Shown: positions 17,713 to 28,879, counted from the first letter of the stretch. The stretch: 64,000 bases of DNA from Acetobacter fabarum (GCF_011516925.1 NZ_WOTG01000001.1:248001-312000); one strand, 5' to 3'. Made by a program: numbers and translations. Notes: generated by a model from the sequence alone, not told the origin.

Positions 17713-18825
17713 ATGATCGTTGCCGTCACCCTCTCGCGTTATATTGCGCGGCAGTTCCTGCTGTGCGTGCTGACCATGATTGCGGCCCTGACGGGTATTA
17801 TCTGCCTGTTTGACCTGATTGACCTGTTCCGCCGGGTTTCCTCCCGCCCTGAAGTTTCCTCCAACATCGTGACGGAAATTGCCGGGCTGCACGTACCTTA
17901 TTTTGCCATGGAAATTCTGCCATTTGGCATTCTGCTGGGCGGCATTGTGTGTTTCTGGCGGCTGACGCGCTCATCCGAGCTCATAGTCGCGCGTGCGGCG
18001 GGGCTTTCGGTCTGGCAGTTTCTGGCAGCACCTCTGGCCTGCGCCATTCTGCTTGGCATTACGGCCACATGCGTCATCTCCCCCCTTTCCTCCGTCATGT
18101 ACCGCCGCGCTGCGGATCTGGACCAGCAGTACCTCCGCTCCGACGGAGGGCCTCTCAGCCTTTCAGGCGGTTCACTGTGGCTGCGTCAGGCAGACACACA
18201 ATACGACCCGCACGGCGTAACCATGCTGCATGCGGGGGACGTACAGGTAACTCAGGGGCAACTGCATATTCGCGATATCAGCGTGTTTCGGCTCGACCAT
18301 GAAGACAAGCTGATCATGCGAATCGAATCCCCCAGAGGGGCTTTGAAAAACGCAGGGTGGGAGCTTACCGAGGCATCTGTGGTCCGGCCCAACAACATTC
18401 TAACGCCTGTTGGCGTCATCGTCCTCCCCACAAGCCTGACCCTTGATCGGGTGCAGGAAAGCTTTGCCTCGCCCGACACGCTTTCCGTCTGGGCGCTGCC
18501 GGGTTTTATAACCTTGCTGGATCATTCAGGTTTTTCATCCATACGCCACCGTATTCATTTCCAGTCTCTTCTGGCATTACCTATACTGGCTGGCACCATG
18601 GCACTGGTTTCCGCCGGTTTTTCCATGCGTCCGTCACGGCGGGGGGGCGTTGCCAAAATGGTTGGGTCTGGTGTTGCGGCGGGTTTTCTGCTTTTCACCA
18701 TATCCAAAGTCGCTGAGCAGTTAGGAAAGTCAGGAGCGCTTCCCCCCGTTCTGGCTGCATGGGCACCTACCCTTGCCGGGCTTTGTCTGGCTGTTGCACT
18801 ACTTCTTCATCTGGAGGATGGCTGA
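17713..18825 (+). CDS. lptG: LPS export ABC transporter permease LptG
   Basis: Protein of 370 residues of the YjgP/YjgQ family, partner of LptF. The first helix is in LSRYIARQFLLCVLTMIAALTGIICLFDLIDLFRRV. The cytoplasmic coupling region includes FWRLTRSSELIVARAAGLS, which contacts LptB in characterised systems. The jellyroll domain spans about residues 130-260 and the last helices are at about 285-365. It lies 16 bases after lptF and directly abuts lptD. Confidence 0.93.
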   Translation: MIVAVTLSRYIARQFLLCVLTMIAALTGIICLFDLIDLFRRVSSRPEVSSNIVTEIAGLHVPYFAMEILPFGILLGGIVCFWRLTRSSELIVARAAGLSVWQFLAAPLACAILLGITATCVISPLSSVMYRRAADLDQQYLRSDGGPLSLSGGSLWLRQADTQYDPHGVTMLHAGDVQVTQGQLHIRDISVFRLDHEDKLIMRIESPRGALKNAGWELTEASVVRPNNILTPVGVIVLPTSLTLDRVQESFASPDTLSVWALPGFITLLDHSGFSSIRHRIHFQSLLALPILAGTMALVSAGFSMRPSRRGGVAKMVGSGVAAGFLLFTISKVAEQLGKSGALPPVLAAWAPTLAGLCLAVALLLHLEDG

Positions 18826-21159
18826 TTGATCGTGGCGCTCCGGCCCTTTTGCTGCGCTCTGCTGCGCCGCCGCTCCACCCTGAGTGCTGCAACAGCGCTG
18901 GGGAGCGTTGCCGCGTGTCTGGTGATCAGCCAGCCCAAAGCGGCTTTTGCGCAGTTCAAGCCCCGGTCCATGCACGTCAACTCCCAGCAGCGGACATCCC
19001 CCAACGACCCGGCCACCTTTCAGGCTGACAAGGTCGATTACAACGATGTGGAACACACCGTAACCTGGACCGGCAACGTGCAGGTATGGCAGGGCGACCG
19101 CGTCCTGCGTGCGGACAAGATCGTGTACGACCGGGATTCAGGCCTTATGGCCGCGCGCGGGAATGTGGCCACCATCCAGCCCAATGGCTCGGTCATATAC
19201 GCCCATTATGCCGAGCTGACAGGCGGCATGAAGGACGGGATCATGCTGCATGTGAACTCCACCATGCCAGATAACGCCAAACTGGCCGCCAACGGCATGC
19301 GGCGCACCGGCGGCAAGATCAACGATATGAGCCGCGCCGTATACACGGCCTGCGAAATTTGTGAAAAAGACAAGACCCGCCCGCCCTTCTGGCAGTTCCG
19401 CGCCTTTAACGCGACGCAGGACCTTGAACACCAGAAAATAGACTTCCGTGATGCCTATCTGGATATTCTGGGCGTGCCAGTCGTCTACCTGCCCTATTTT
19501 TCCATGACCGACCCCTCGGCCAAGCGGCGCAGCGGTTTTCTTATGCCCGGGCTTACACCGCATGACCGTTATCTGGGCACCTATGTTACAATTCCCTACT
19601 ACTGGGTAATCAACCAGCAGTCGGACATGAACATACAGGGGCTGTTTGCCACCAAAACGGGGCCGCAGCTAAGCGGGCTTTACCGCAACCGCCTGAACTT
19701 TGGCCAGTTGAGCGTGCGTGCAGGCGTAGCCTACGATACGCACAGAGCCGAGATGTACACCAACAACTTCGGCCATCAGGAAAAAAGCGGCGGCAACCAT
19801 GGCTTGCAAGGCCATGTGTTCATCAGCGGCAACTTCTCCATCAACAAATACTGGCGCGCGGGTGCGAACATCAACTACACCAGCTCCGCCAACTACATGC
19901 GTGACTACCGTGTGCAGGGTTATGGGGCAGATACCCTGAACTCCAACGCCTACCTGGAAGGGTTTGGCACCGGCTCCTACAACCGGCTGGACGGGCAGTA
20001 CTATGAAGGGCTGAACCAGGGGATCATTCACAACAGGGACCTGCCCCTTGTGCTGCCCCGCTACACCTACAGCTTTACCGGCCAGCCCGACATGCTGGGT
20101 GGGCGTCTGAGCGTCAACACAACAGACTTCAATGTAAAGCGCGATAACGGGGTTTCCGACCAGCGTGGCGAGTTGCAGCTGAACTGGAACCGCCCGTTCC
20201 ATACCAAAATGGGCCAGCAGTTCCTGCTGACCCTGCGGCTGGATTCAATGGTCTATCGCGCCCGCAAACTGTACCAGCAGCCAACCTATTATAATACGTC
20301 CCATACCTCCGTAACCGGGCAGGTTCTGCCAACCATAGCCCTTAAAACCAACTGGCCGTTTGTGCGGACTTTTGAGCACGGCCGTGGCACGCAGCTAATC
20401 GAGCCGATTGTGCAGGGCATTTACGCCCCCAATACCGGCAACAACGGCAACGACATGATCCCCAACGAAGACAGCATGAGCTACGAGTTTACCGATAGCA
20501 CGCTGTTTGCCCTCAACCGGTATCAGGGCACGGACAGGCTAGACGGCGGGCTACGCGGCAACGTGGGTGTGCATGCCAACTGGACATGGGACGGCCATAT
20601 TGTGGACCTGCTGGCGGGCGAAAGTTTTCAGCAGCACATTACACATGACATGATCCCCTACTCCGGGCTGGATCACCATGCGTCGGATGTGGTGGCACGC
20701 GCACGCGTTATTCCCAGCCAGTATTTTGACTTCACGGCCCGCATGCGCCTGGACCCGCACAAGACCAAAATCAACTTTGGCGATGCACTCTTCAGCGCAG
20801 GTGTGCCGCACTTCCGCATTCGTGGCGGTTATATTTACGAGCCCGTAACGCCCTACTACTACTTTGCCACCAACTACCGCGCCTACTCCCCCAACCAGCT
20901 TTACACGACACAGACCAGCGAACTCAGTGGCGGGGTCTCCGTGGACTGGCAGAACTGGCACGCTTCTGGCTTTTCGCGGCGCAGCCTCTCACGCAAGAAC
21001 TTCGTCTCTCTCGGCGGGGATCTTGGGTATGATAATGACTGCTTCGCTATCGACTTCATGTATCTGAAGCAATACACCACCATTGGTGGGCAGCAGCGTA
21101 ACTCGACCTATCTGGTCACGGTAAGCCTTAAAACCCTGGGGGCTTTCGGGCTCAAGTAA
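18826..21159 (+). CDS. lptD: LPS-assembly outer-membrane protein LptD
   Basis: Protein of 777 residues. A TTG start immediately follows the lptG stop (TGATTG), with GGAGG at 18813-18817 at good spacing; a GTG at 18832 is less well placed. The signal peptide runs to about residue 42 (FAQF). The LptA-like jellyroll begins at FQADKVDYNDVEHTVTWTGNV and the rest is the large beta-barrel. Cysteines in YTACEIC and DNDCFAIDF could form the disulfides needed for LptD maturation. It receives LPS from the periplasmic bridge and inserts it in the outer leaflet with LptE (not seen here). Confidence 0.95.
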   Translation: MIVALRPFCCALLRRRSTLSAATALGSVAACLVISQPKAAFAQFKPRSMHVNSQQRTSPNDPATFQADKVDYNDVEHTVTWTGNVQVWQGDRVLRADKIVYDRDSGLMAARGNVATIQPNGSVIYAHYAELTGGMKDGIMLHVNSTMPDNAKLAANGMRRTGGKINDMSRAVYTACEICEKDKTRPPFWQFRAFNATQDLEHQKIDFRDAYLDILGVPVVYLPYFSMTDPSAKRRSGFLMPGLTPHDRYLGTYVTIPYYWVINQQSDMNIQGLFATKTGPQLSGLYRNRLNFGQLSVRAGVAYDTHRAEMYTNNFGHQEKSGGNHGLQGHVFISGNFSINKYWRAGANINYTSSANYMRDYRVQGYGADTLNSNAYLEGFGTGSYNRLDGQYYEGLNQGIIHNRDLPLVLPRYTYSFTGQPDMLGGRLSVNTTDFNVKRDNGVSDQRGELQLNWNRPFHTKMGQQFLLTLRLDSMVYRARKLYQQPTYYNTSHTSVTGQVLPTIALKTNWPFVRTFEHGRGTQLIEPIVQGIYAPNTGNNGNDMIPNEDSMSYEFTDSTLFALNRYQGTDRLDGGLRGNVGVHANWTWDGHIVDLLAGESFQQHITHDMIPYSGLDHHASDVVARARVIPSQYFDFTARMRLDPHKTKINFGDALFSAGVPHFRIRGGYIYEPVTPYYYFATNYRAYSPNQLYTTQTSELSGGVSVDWQNWHASGFSRRSLSRKNFVSLGGDLGYDNDCFAIDFMYLKQYTTIGGQQRNSTYLVTVSLKTLGAFGLK

Positions 21160-21240
21160 GAACCGCTTCAAAAATAGTGCCATCTCCGGTATCACAAACA
21201 GACCGTTCTGATATGGCAGAAAGCTGAAAGACCGTTCCGT

Positions 21241-22611
21241 ATGCGTCTGCGCTCCTTAACACTGGCTTGTTGTTCTCTTACCGCGCTGGCTCTTCCGGTC
21301 TGTGCGGCGGCTCCCCACGCGGCAGCGGCCACCCACCACCACTCATCTGCCGCCAAATCCGCGCAGGCGCCTGCTGCCGAGGCACAGCCCGAACCGGATG
21401 ACATGATCGTTGCGGTCGTCAACAGCATTCCCCTCACCAAGAGAGACGTGGACAACCGCGGCAAGCTGTTTGCCCTTTCCACCGGCCTGCCCGTATCCGA
21501 TGACCTGATGGCCCGCCTGCGCCCGCAGATTATCCGCCAGATGATTGATGAAAAGCTGCGCACACAGGAAATCCTGAGCCGCCACATCAATATTGCGCCT
21601 GAACAGATTGCCGCCGCCATTGGCAATATTGAAAAACGCAATGGCATGCCCGAAGGCACCCTGCGCAACCATCTTGCAAAGGATGGTGTCTCCCTGACCA
21701 CGCTGATCGACCAGTTGCGCGTCCAGATCGGCTGGATTCAGGTCCTGCGGCAGGAGCTTGGCCCACGCTCGCGCGTCTCCGCTGGCGATATTGCGCAGCG
21801 ACAGGCCGCGCTAAAGCGTGAAGAAGGCCGGACGGAATACGAAATCAGCGAAATTTTTGTCAAGGTGGACGACCCCCGCCATGCGGAGGAAGAGCTCGCC
21901 TTTACCAATACGGTTATTGACGAACTGCACAAAGGCGCGCCCTTCCCCATTGTTGCGGCCCAGTTCTCCCAGAGCCAGACAGCGCTTGACGGTGGCTCCA
22001 TGGGCTGGGTGCAGGAGGATGAGCTGGACCCCAGCGTGGTCGATATTGTCCGCCGGATGCCTGTGGGCATCGGCGCTGTTTCCAACCCCATTACCGTACC
22101 CGGCGGGTTCCTGATTGTCACACTGAACGGCAAGCGGGTTGTGGGCAAGGAAATGGGGCATATGGTTGATGTCCGTCAGGTTTTTGTCGGGTTTGACACA
22201 CCGCTCGACCCCCAGCATGTGACCCCCCAGCAGGAAGCTGCTCTCCAGAAGGCCATGCACATAGCCCAGACAACCCATAGCTGCACGGAAATGGAAGCTG
22301 CCAACAAGGGCGAAGGGGAAAAACGCCCCAGCAACCCCGGTGAACTGCCGCTGGAACGCCTGAACCCGCAAATGCAGTCTGTGCTGGCGGAACTTCCCAT
22401 TGGTCAGGTTTCGCGCCCCATGGTCTCGCGCGAGGGGATTGATCTGCTGATGGTCTGCTCCAAAACGGAAAAGAACTTTTCCAACCGCTCCCCGAGCGAA
22501 ATTGCTGACCAGCTGATGAACGAGCGCGTGGAACAGGCTGCCCGCCAGCTGGATAGCGACCTGCACCGCCGCGCCATGATCGACCTGCACGTTAAACTGA
22601 AAGGGGCGTAA
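21241..22611 (+). CDS. surA: SurA-like periplasmic peptidylprolyl isomerase/chaperone
   Basis: Protein of 456 residues with a signal peptide (cleavage near residue 22-30). The SurA N-domain starts at DDMIVAVVNSIPLTKRDVDNRGKLF and includes MIDEKLRTQEI. A rotamase (parvulin) domain begins at EYEISEIFVKV and contains GGSMGWVQEDELDP. A more divergent second part follows, ending NERVEQAARQLDSDLHRRAMIDL. SurA guides outer-membrane proteins, including LptD, to the Bam complex, which fits its place after lptD. A gap of 81 bases separates it from lptD. Confidence 0.92.
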   Translation: MRLRSLTLACCSLTALALPVCAAAPHAAAATHHHSSAAKSAQAPAAEAQPEPDDMIVAVVNSIPLTKRDVDNRGKLFALSTGLPVSDDLMARLRPQIIRQMIDEKLRTQEILSRHINIAPEQIAAAIGNIEKRNGMPEGTLRNHLAKDGVSLTTLIDQLRVQIGWIQVLRQELGPRSRVSAGDIAQRQAALKREEGRTEYEISEIFVKVDDPRHAEEELAFTNTVIDELHKGAPFPIVAAQFSQSQTALDGGSMGWVQEDELDPSVVDIVRRMPVGIGAVSNPITVPGGFLIVTLNGKRVVGKEMGHMVDVRQVFVGFDTPLDPQHVTPQQEAALQKAMHIAQTTHSCTEMEAANKGEGEKRPSNPGELPLERLNPQMQSVLAELPIGQVSRPMVSREGIDLLMVCSKTEKNFSNRSPSEIADQLMNERVEQAARQLDSDLHRRAMIDLHVKLKGA

Positions 22612-22613
22612 CC

Positions 22614-23438
22614 CTGCCTCCCGAACTGGAAAGCCTGCGCGACGTTATTCGCCGCCATGAACTGGACGCCCGCAAGGCGCTGGGCCAGCACTTTTTGCTC
22701 GACCCCGGCATTACCGACCACATTGCAGCCCTTGCAGGCGCGCTGGACGGGCAACATGTTGTGGAGGTTGGTCCCGGCCCGGGTGGGCTAACACGCTCCC
22801 TGCTGACGGCTGGGGCTACCAGCGTTACCGCAGTGGAACTGGATAGCCGCGCTGTGGCGGTTATTCAGGAGCTGGCCCAGTTCTATCCCGACCGCCTGAG
22901 CGTGGTCGAGGCTGATGCCCTTAAACAGGACCTGACAGCCCTCTGCCCTGCCCCCCGGCAGATTATCGCCAACCTGCCCTACAATGTGGCCACTCCCCTG
23001 CTTGTGGGCTGGTTGCGGCAGGGTACGGCATGGGGGCGGCTGACCCTTATGTTCCAGCTGGAAGTGGCAGAGCGGATCTGTGCCGCACCCGATAGCGAAC
23101 ATTACGGCCGCCTTGCCGTGCTAAGCCAGTGGTGTGCGGATTGCGCTGTGGTGATGAAGCTGCCACCGGGGGCCTTTACGCCTCCCCCGGCGGTCTGGTC
23201 CGCTGTGGCCAGCATTACGCCCCACCGCGAGCAGCCTGCCCCTGCCCTGTTCAAAGCCATGGAGCGCGTTACTGCTGCGGCTTTTGGCCAAAGGCGTAAA
23301 ATGCTGCGTGGCTCGCTCAAAAGCCTGAACGGTGCAAAGCTGCTGGATGCCGCCAATATAGACGGCACCCGCCGGGCCGAAACCCTGAGCATTGCAGAGT
23401 TTGACCAGCTAGCCCGCGCCCATCTGGCGCTGGGTTAG
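22614..23438 (+). CDS. rsmA: 16S rRNA (adenine(1518)-N(6)/adenine(1519)-N(6))-dimethyltransferase, CTG start inferred
   Basis: The frame contains the whole KsgA/RsmA protein: ARKALGQHFLLDP, the SAM motif VVEVGPGPGGLTRSLL, the catalytic IANLPYNVATPL and the C-terminal helical domain. The enzyme dimethylates two adenines at the 3' end of 16S rRNA. The conserved N-terminal motif lies upstream of the first ATG/GTG/TTG (TTG 22695). Between the in-frame stop at 22593 and that motif no ATG, GTG or TTG exists. The CTG at 22614 has AAAGGGG at 22600-22606 with seven bases spacing and lies two bases after the surA stop. That start gives 274 residues, the normal family length. Confidence 0.88.
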   Translation: MPPELESLRDVIRRHELDARKALGQHFLLDPGITDHIAALAGALDGQHVVEVGPGPGGLTRSLLTAGATSVTAVELDSRAVAVIQELAQFYPDRLSVVEADALKQDLTALCPAPRQIIANLPYNVATPLLVGWLRQGTAWGRLTLMFQLEVAERICAAPDSEHYGRLAVLSQWCADCAVVMKLPPGAFTPPPAVWSAVASITPHREQPAPALFKAMERVTAAAFGQRRKMLRGSLKSLNGAKLLDAANIDGTRRAETLSIAEFDQLARAHLALG

Positions 23439-24667
23439 TTCGCGCCAGTTTTGGTCCGCTCTGCATCCACCATATAGTCGCGGGTATAAGGCACAGCGCT
23501 TATGGAGGGGGAAAGCTGCAACTGGAAGTTCATGTGCCCCTGTACACGGAAAGCCAGCTCGGCTGCGGCCAGATAGAACTCGAACATTCTGGCAAAGCGT
23601 TCGTCATACATGGCTACGGCTTCGGGGCGGCGTGCGGCAAAACGCTCGCGCCAGATGGCAATGGTTCTGGCGTAGTGCAGACGCAGGATTTCACAATCCG
23701 TTACCCATAGGCCCGTCTGCTGCACGGCAGAAAAAACCTCGCTCAATGCAGGGGAATAGCCACCGGGAAAGATGTATTTGTTCATCCACGGATTGGTTGT
23801 ACCCGGCTCATCACTCCGGCCTATGGAGTGAATCAGCGCTATGCCATCGGGGGTAAGGGCATTGCGGATGGTTTCAAAAAACGCCTTGTAATGCCCGACC
23901 CCAACGTGCTCGAACATGCCAACCGAGACAATCCGATCAAACTTGCGCTTGAGGTGGCGGTAATCCAGCAGCTCAAAACTTACCTGCCCGGCAAGCCCCG
24001 CATCCTGCACACGCTGGCGTGCAAAAGCCAGCTGTTCTTCCGAGAGGGTAATCCCCGTAACACGGGCACCGTAATCCTTGGCCAGTGTCAGGGCCATGCC
24101 ACCCCAGCCACAACCTATATCCAGCACTTCCAGCCCGGGCCGGTCGAGTTTGAGCTTGGCCGCAATGTGGTGTTTTTTGGCTTCCTGTGCTTCATCCAGC
24201 GTTTCTTCCCCGGTAGGGAAGTAAGCGCAGGAATACTGCCAGTCCTTATCCAGAAACAGCGCATACAGGCTGTTCCCCAAGTCATAATGATGGGCCACAT
24301 TCTGCTTGGAGCGCGAGGTGGAATTAAACTGGATCCAGCCGCGCCGCACATAGCGTAATGCTGCGGAAAGCTGCTCTGCAATATGGCCAGAGGGGTTCAT
24401 GGCATTCAACATAAGCAGGTGCAGCAGGTCGTACAGGGTGCAGTCCAGCGGCTCCAGAAAGCCATCCATATAGGCTTCGCCAAAGGCCAGACCGGGGTTG
24501 AGCACAAGGGATTTAACGGCAGCTGCATTCTTTAAATGCACGCCAACCTGCGGGCCGGGTTTTGCGCCCTGATAAACAGTGGTTGTCGCGTCTGGCCATA
24601 ACACGCGCAGGGAGCCAGATTCCACAAAATGCCGCAAGATCGGCCCCAGAACGCGCTTCATGTCCAC
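23435..24667 (-). CDS. cfa: Cyclopropane-fatty-acyl-phospholipid synthase
   Basis: Protein of 410 residues. It adds a methylene group from S-adenosylmethionine across double bonds of membrane phospholipid acyl chains, a common response to acid and solvent stress. The SAM motif is EVLDIGCGWGGMALTLAKDYGA. Other family landmarks are HYDLGNSLYALFLD, WQYSCAYFPTGEETLDEAQ, MFEHVGVGHY and NKYIFPGGYSP. The N-terminal half is the lipid-binding accessory domain. It is convergent with rsmA and the two stop codons overlap. No separate terminator is visible. Confidence 0.95.
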   Translation of the reverse strand: MDMKRVLGPILRHFVESGSLRVLWPDATTTVYQGAKPGPQVGVHLKNAAAVKSLVLNPGLAFGEAYMDGFLEPLDCTLYDLLHLLMLNAMNPSGHIAEQLSAALRYVRRGWIQFNSTSRSKQNVAHHYDLGNSLYALFLDKDWQYSCAYFPTGEETLDEAQEAKKHHIAAKLKLDRPGLEVLDIGCGWGGMALTLAKDYGARVTGITLSEEQLAFARQRVQDAGLAGQVSFELLDYRHLKRKFDRIVSVGMFEHVGVGHYKAFFETIRNALTPDGIALIHSIGRSDEPGTTNPWMNKYIFPGGYSPALSEVFSAVQQTGLWVTDCEILRLHYARTIAIWRERFAARRPEAVAMYDERFARMFEFYLAAAELAFRVQGHMNFQLQLSPSISAVPYTRDYMVDAERTKTGAN

Positions 24668-24725
24668 GTTTCCCTATGCTTAAAAATAATTAAGCAAATA
24701 CATAGAACGAAACGGACAAACCGAC

Positions 24726-24760
24726 AAAAAAAAAGGACCGGCCTAAGCCGATCCTCTTTT
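24726..24760 (-). terminator. Terminator of the rpsF-rpsR-rplI operon
   Basis: On the minus strand GGATCGGC (24754-24747) pairs with GCCGGTCC (24742-24735), with one G-U pair and a TTAG loop. It is followed by a U run matching the nine A at 24726-24734. Confidence 0.9.
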
Positions 24761-24783
24761 CACACTCTCGCAAAAGCGAAAAA

Positions 24784-25374
24784 TCAGGCCGTTGCGTCCT
24801 GAGCTTCAACTTCTTCAGCGTCAGCAACGATTTCGCCTTCAACAAAGGCTTCGTCACCGGCCAGAGTGGCTTCTTCTTCCACGGAGGTCGCTTCGCCACG
24901 TGCCTGACGTTCAGCTTCTTCCTGCGAACGGGCAACGTTAACGATAACAGACACGACAACTTCCGGGTGCAGAGCAACCTTGACCTCATAAAGCCCGAGG
25001 GACTTGATGGGGTGAGCAAGGGAGACCTGCTGACGGGAGATGGTAAAACCAGCTTCCGTTACGGACTGTGCCACGTCGCGGGTGCTCACGGAGCCATACA
25101 GGCTGCCGCTGTCACCAGCCTGACGGATCAGAACAACCGCCAGACCTTCCATCCGTTCGGACAGACGTTCTGCTTCTTCGCGGTTTTTGATGTTCTGTGC
25201 TTCAAGCTGTGCACGTTCACGGTCAAAACGGGCGCGGTTGGCTTCGTTCGCACGAATAGCCATGCCCTGCGGCAGCAGGTAGTTACGGGCATAACCCGGA
25301 CGAACCTTTACCGCATCACCCATCTGACCCAGATGCGCTACGCGCTGGAGCAGGATTACTTCTGTAGCAGCCAT
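24784..25374 (-). CDS. rplI: 50S ribosomal protein L9
   Basis: Protein of 196 residues. The N-terminal domain is [35 protein letters not shown], unmistakable for L9, followed by the long connecting helix and the C-terminal domain (residues about 60-148). A further acidic tail of about 45 residues ([20 protein letters not shown] and on) makes it clearly longer than the roughly 150-residue norm. L9 binds domain V of 23S rRNA and helps keep reading frame. Last gene of the S6-S18-L9 operon. Confidence 0.98.
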   Translation of the reverse strand: MAATEVILLQRVAHLGQMGDAVKVRPGYARNYLLPQGMAIRANEANRARFDRERAQLEAQNIKNREEAERLSERMEGLAVVLIRQAGDSGSLYGSVSTRDVAQSVTEAGFTISRQQVSLAHPIKSLGLYEVKVALHPEVVVSVIVNVARSQEEAERQARGEATSVEEEATLAGDEAFVEGEIVADAEEVEAQDATA

Positions 25375-25385
25375 GGTTGTTCCCC

Positions 25386-25661
25386 TCAGCTCACAACGTA
25401 AGGAAGCAGAGCCAGGAAGCGGGCACGCTTGATAGCCTGTGCCAGCTCACGCTGCTTTTTTGCGGAAACCGCCGTAATACGGCTCGGCACGATCTTTCCA
25501 CGTTCGGAAAGGAAGCGGCTGAGCAGACGCACGTCCTTGTAGTCGATCTTCGGCGCGTTGGGGCCGGAGAACGGGCAGGACTTGCGACGACGGTAGAACG
25601 GACGGCGAGCGCCAACAGCCGGACGACGGGCGGCGGGGTTGATTTCTGTTGTTTCAGACAT
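25386..25661 (-). CDS. rpsR: 30S ribosomal protein S18
   Basis: Protein of 91 residues. The core [42 protein letters not shown] and the end [21 protein letters not shown] are diagnostic. S18 forms a heterodimer with S6 on the platform of the small subunit. It lies between rpsF and rplI, with 5 and 11 bases between the genes. Confidence 0.98.
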   Translation of the reverse strand: MSETTEINPAARRPAVGARRPFYRRRKSCPFSGPNAPKIDYKDVRLLSRFLSERGKIVPSRITAVSAKKQRELAQAIKRARFLALLPYVVS

Positions 25662-25666
25662 CTGAA

Positions 25667-26122
25667 TTACTCCGCTGCGTTTTCAGGCTGGTCAGCAACC
25701 CGGTCGTCGCCACCGCGACGGCCACCACGGCCGCTTTCAAAACGACCACCGGCCGGCTTGGCGCCGCCACGGAAGCTGCCGCGTTCGCCACGATCTTCGC
25801 CCTTGCGGGACAGAACGGGGGACGGTGCTTCGTCAATTTCTTCCACCCGCAGCGTCAGCAGACGCAGGATGTCTTCATTGAGGGACAGCTGGCGTTCAAT
25901 TTCCTTGAGCAGCTCGGAGCGCACTTCCAGACCCAGAAGAGCGTAATGGCCCTTACGGTTCTTTTTGATGCGGTATGCAAGGCTGCGCAGGCCCCAGTAT
26001 TCACGCTTGCGAACGGCACCGCCGTCTGCTTCGATCTGAGCGGCAATGCCGTCCAGAATAGCGTCTACCTGCTGCTGAGAAATGTCATTACGTGCAATAA
26101 GCACGCTTTCGTAAAGTGGCAT
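25667..26122 (-). CDS. rpsF: 30S ribosomal protein S6
   Basis: Protein of 151 residues from the ATG at 26122, which has GGGAG six bases upstream; a start at 26143 is open but lacks support. The S6 fold runs from [23 protein letters not shown] to [18 protein letters not shown] tail of about 55 residues, rich in arginine and glycine ([20 protein letters not shown]), extends beyond it. S6 binds S18 and the 16S rRNA platform. First gene of the S6-S18-L9 operon. Confidence 0.98.
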   Translation of the reverse strand: MPLYESVLIARNDISQQQVDAILDGIAAQIEADGGAVRKREYWGLRSLAYRIKKNRKGHYALLGLEVRSELLKEIERQLSLNEDILRLLTLRVEEIDEAPSPVLSRKGEDRGERGSFRGGAKPAGGRFESGRGGRRGGDDRVADQPENAAE

Positions 26123-26156
26123 GTTTGCTCCCTTCGGATACAATCAACCCATCCAC

Positions 26157-26172
26157 GCCGAACCCTTTCGGC
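26157..26172 (-). promoter_or_regulatory. Hairpin in the rpsF leader
   Basis: GCCGAA (26157-26162) and TTCGGC (26167-26172) form a six-base stem with a four-base loop, 35 bases upstream of the rpsF ATG. rpsF leaders in many bacteria carry a structured site bound by the S6:S18 complex; I cannot confirm that this hairpin is that motif. A TTGACA hexamer on the minus strand at 26252-26247 may be the -35 element. Confidence 0.35.
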
Positions 26173-26279
26173 AGCGGAGCCTCTGAACTGGCCAGAAAGC
26201 GAGGGTATAGCCGGACCAATGCCTGAGCCCGGCAGGGAAAGGGAGTGTCAACCACACCCAGCCCGAAAATGCAAGATAT

Positions 26280-26819
26280 TTAGCAGCGCAGATGCGCAGG
26301 AATATCCAGCCCAAGGCGGTCTGGCACGTCCCATTCCTCATCAACACGGCGGATCACCTCAAACCCCATCTGCCGGTAGAGCGGCAGGGCGCGGGGGTGG
26401 TCTGCCGTGCAGGTGTTGACCCGCACGCTCTGCGGGCCATAAGCCCATGCGCGGCGCAGCACTCCATCCAGAAAAGCCCGACCAACACCAAGCCCTATGG
26501 CGTCGGGCAGCAGCCCGAAATAGGCCAGATTGATGTTTTGCGGGTCACCCAGATTAAGCTCATAAAAGCCGCGAATATGCTCATGCTCACGCAGCAGGCC
26601 AACTTTTATGGGAGCTGTCGCCAGCAGATGGGCCAGGGCCTTGTCTGACAGAACCTGCCGCATCCACCAGCAGCAGTTGCGCCCGACACCAAAATGCAGG
26701 GCCCGGTACTGGCTGACAGATAGGTGTACATCATCATCAAGCACCCAGCCCGGCGGCAAGGCCAGAGCAGGCGTTGCCGGGGGCCGGTCCATACGCATGA
26801 AGGTGACCTGCACCTGCAT
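26280..26819 (-). CDS. GNAT family N-acetyltransferase
   Basis: About 179 residues from the ATG at 26819; an ATG at 26855 would overlap the rpoD stop. The acetyl-CoA binding motif is LLPDAIGLGVGRAFLDGVLRRAW (about residues 112-134), preceded by a strand LNLGDPQNINLAYFG. The C-terminal part ends ALPLYRQMGFEVIRRVDE, the usual GNAT sequence after motif B. The acceptor is unknown. It follows rpoD closely on the same strand and may be cotranscribed with it. Confidence 0.85.
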   Translation of the reverse strand: MQVQVTFMRMDRPPATPALALPPGWVLDDDVHLSVSQYRALHFGVGRNCCWWMRQVLSDKALAHLLATAPIKVGLLREHEHIRGFYELNLGDPQNINLAYFGLLPDAIGLGVGRAFLDGVLRRAWAYGPQSVRVNTCTADHPRALPLYRQMGFEVIRRVDEEWDVPDRLGLDIPAHLRC

Positions 26820-26847
26820 GCGTGTGACCGGTTCCAACAAGCCTAGA

Positions 26848-28833
<1,986 letters not shown>

Positions 28834-28855
28834 GCCAGACCTGCTCCTCCCCCCA

Positions 28856-28879
28856 TCTGTATCCCGGGCAGGATACAGA
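28856..28879 (-). promoter_or_regulatory. Perfect inverted repeat in the rpoD leader
   Basis: TCTGTATCC at 28856-28864 and GGATACAGA at 28871-28879 are exact inverted repeats with a six-base spacer. The element lies just upstream of the rpoD ribosome site. It could be a repressor operator or an RNA hairpin; there is no T run. Confidence 0.5.
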
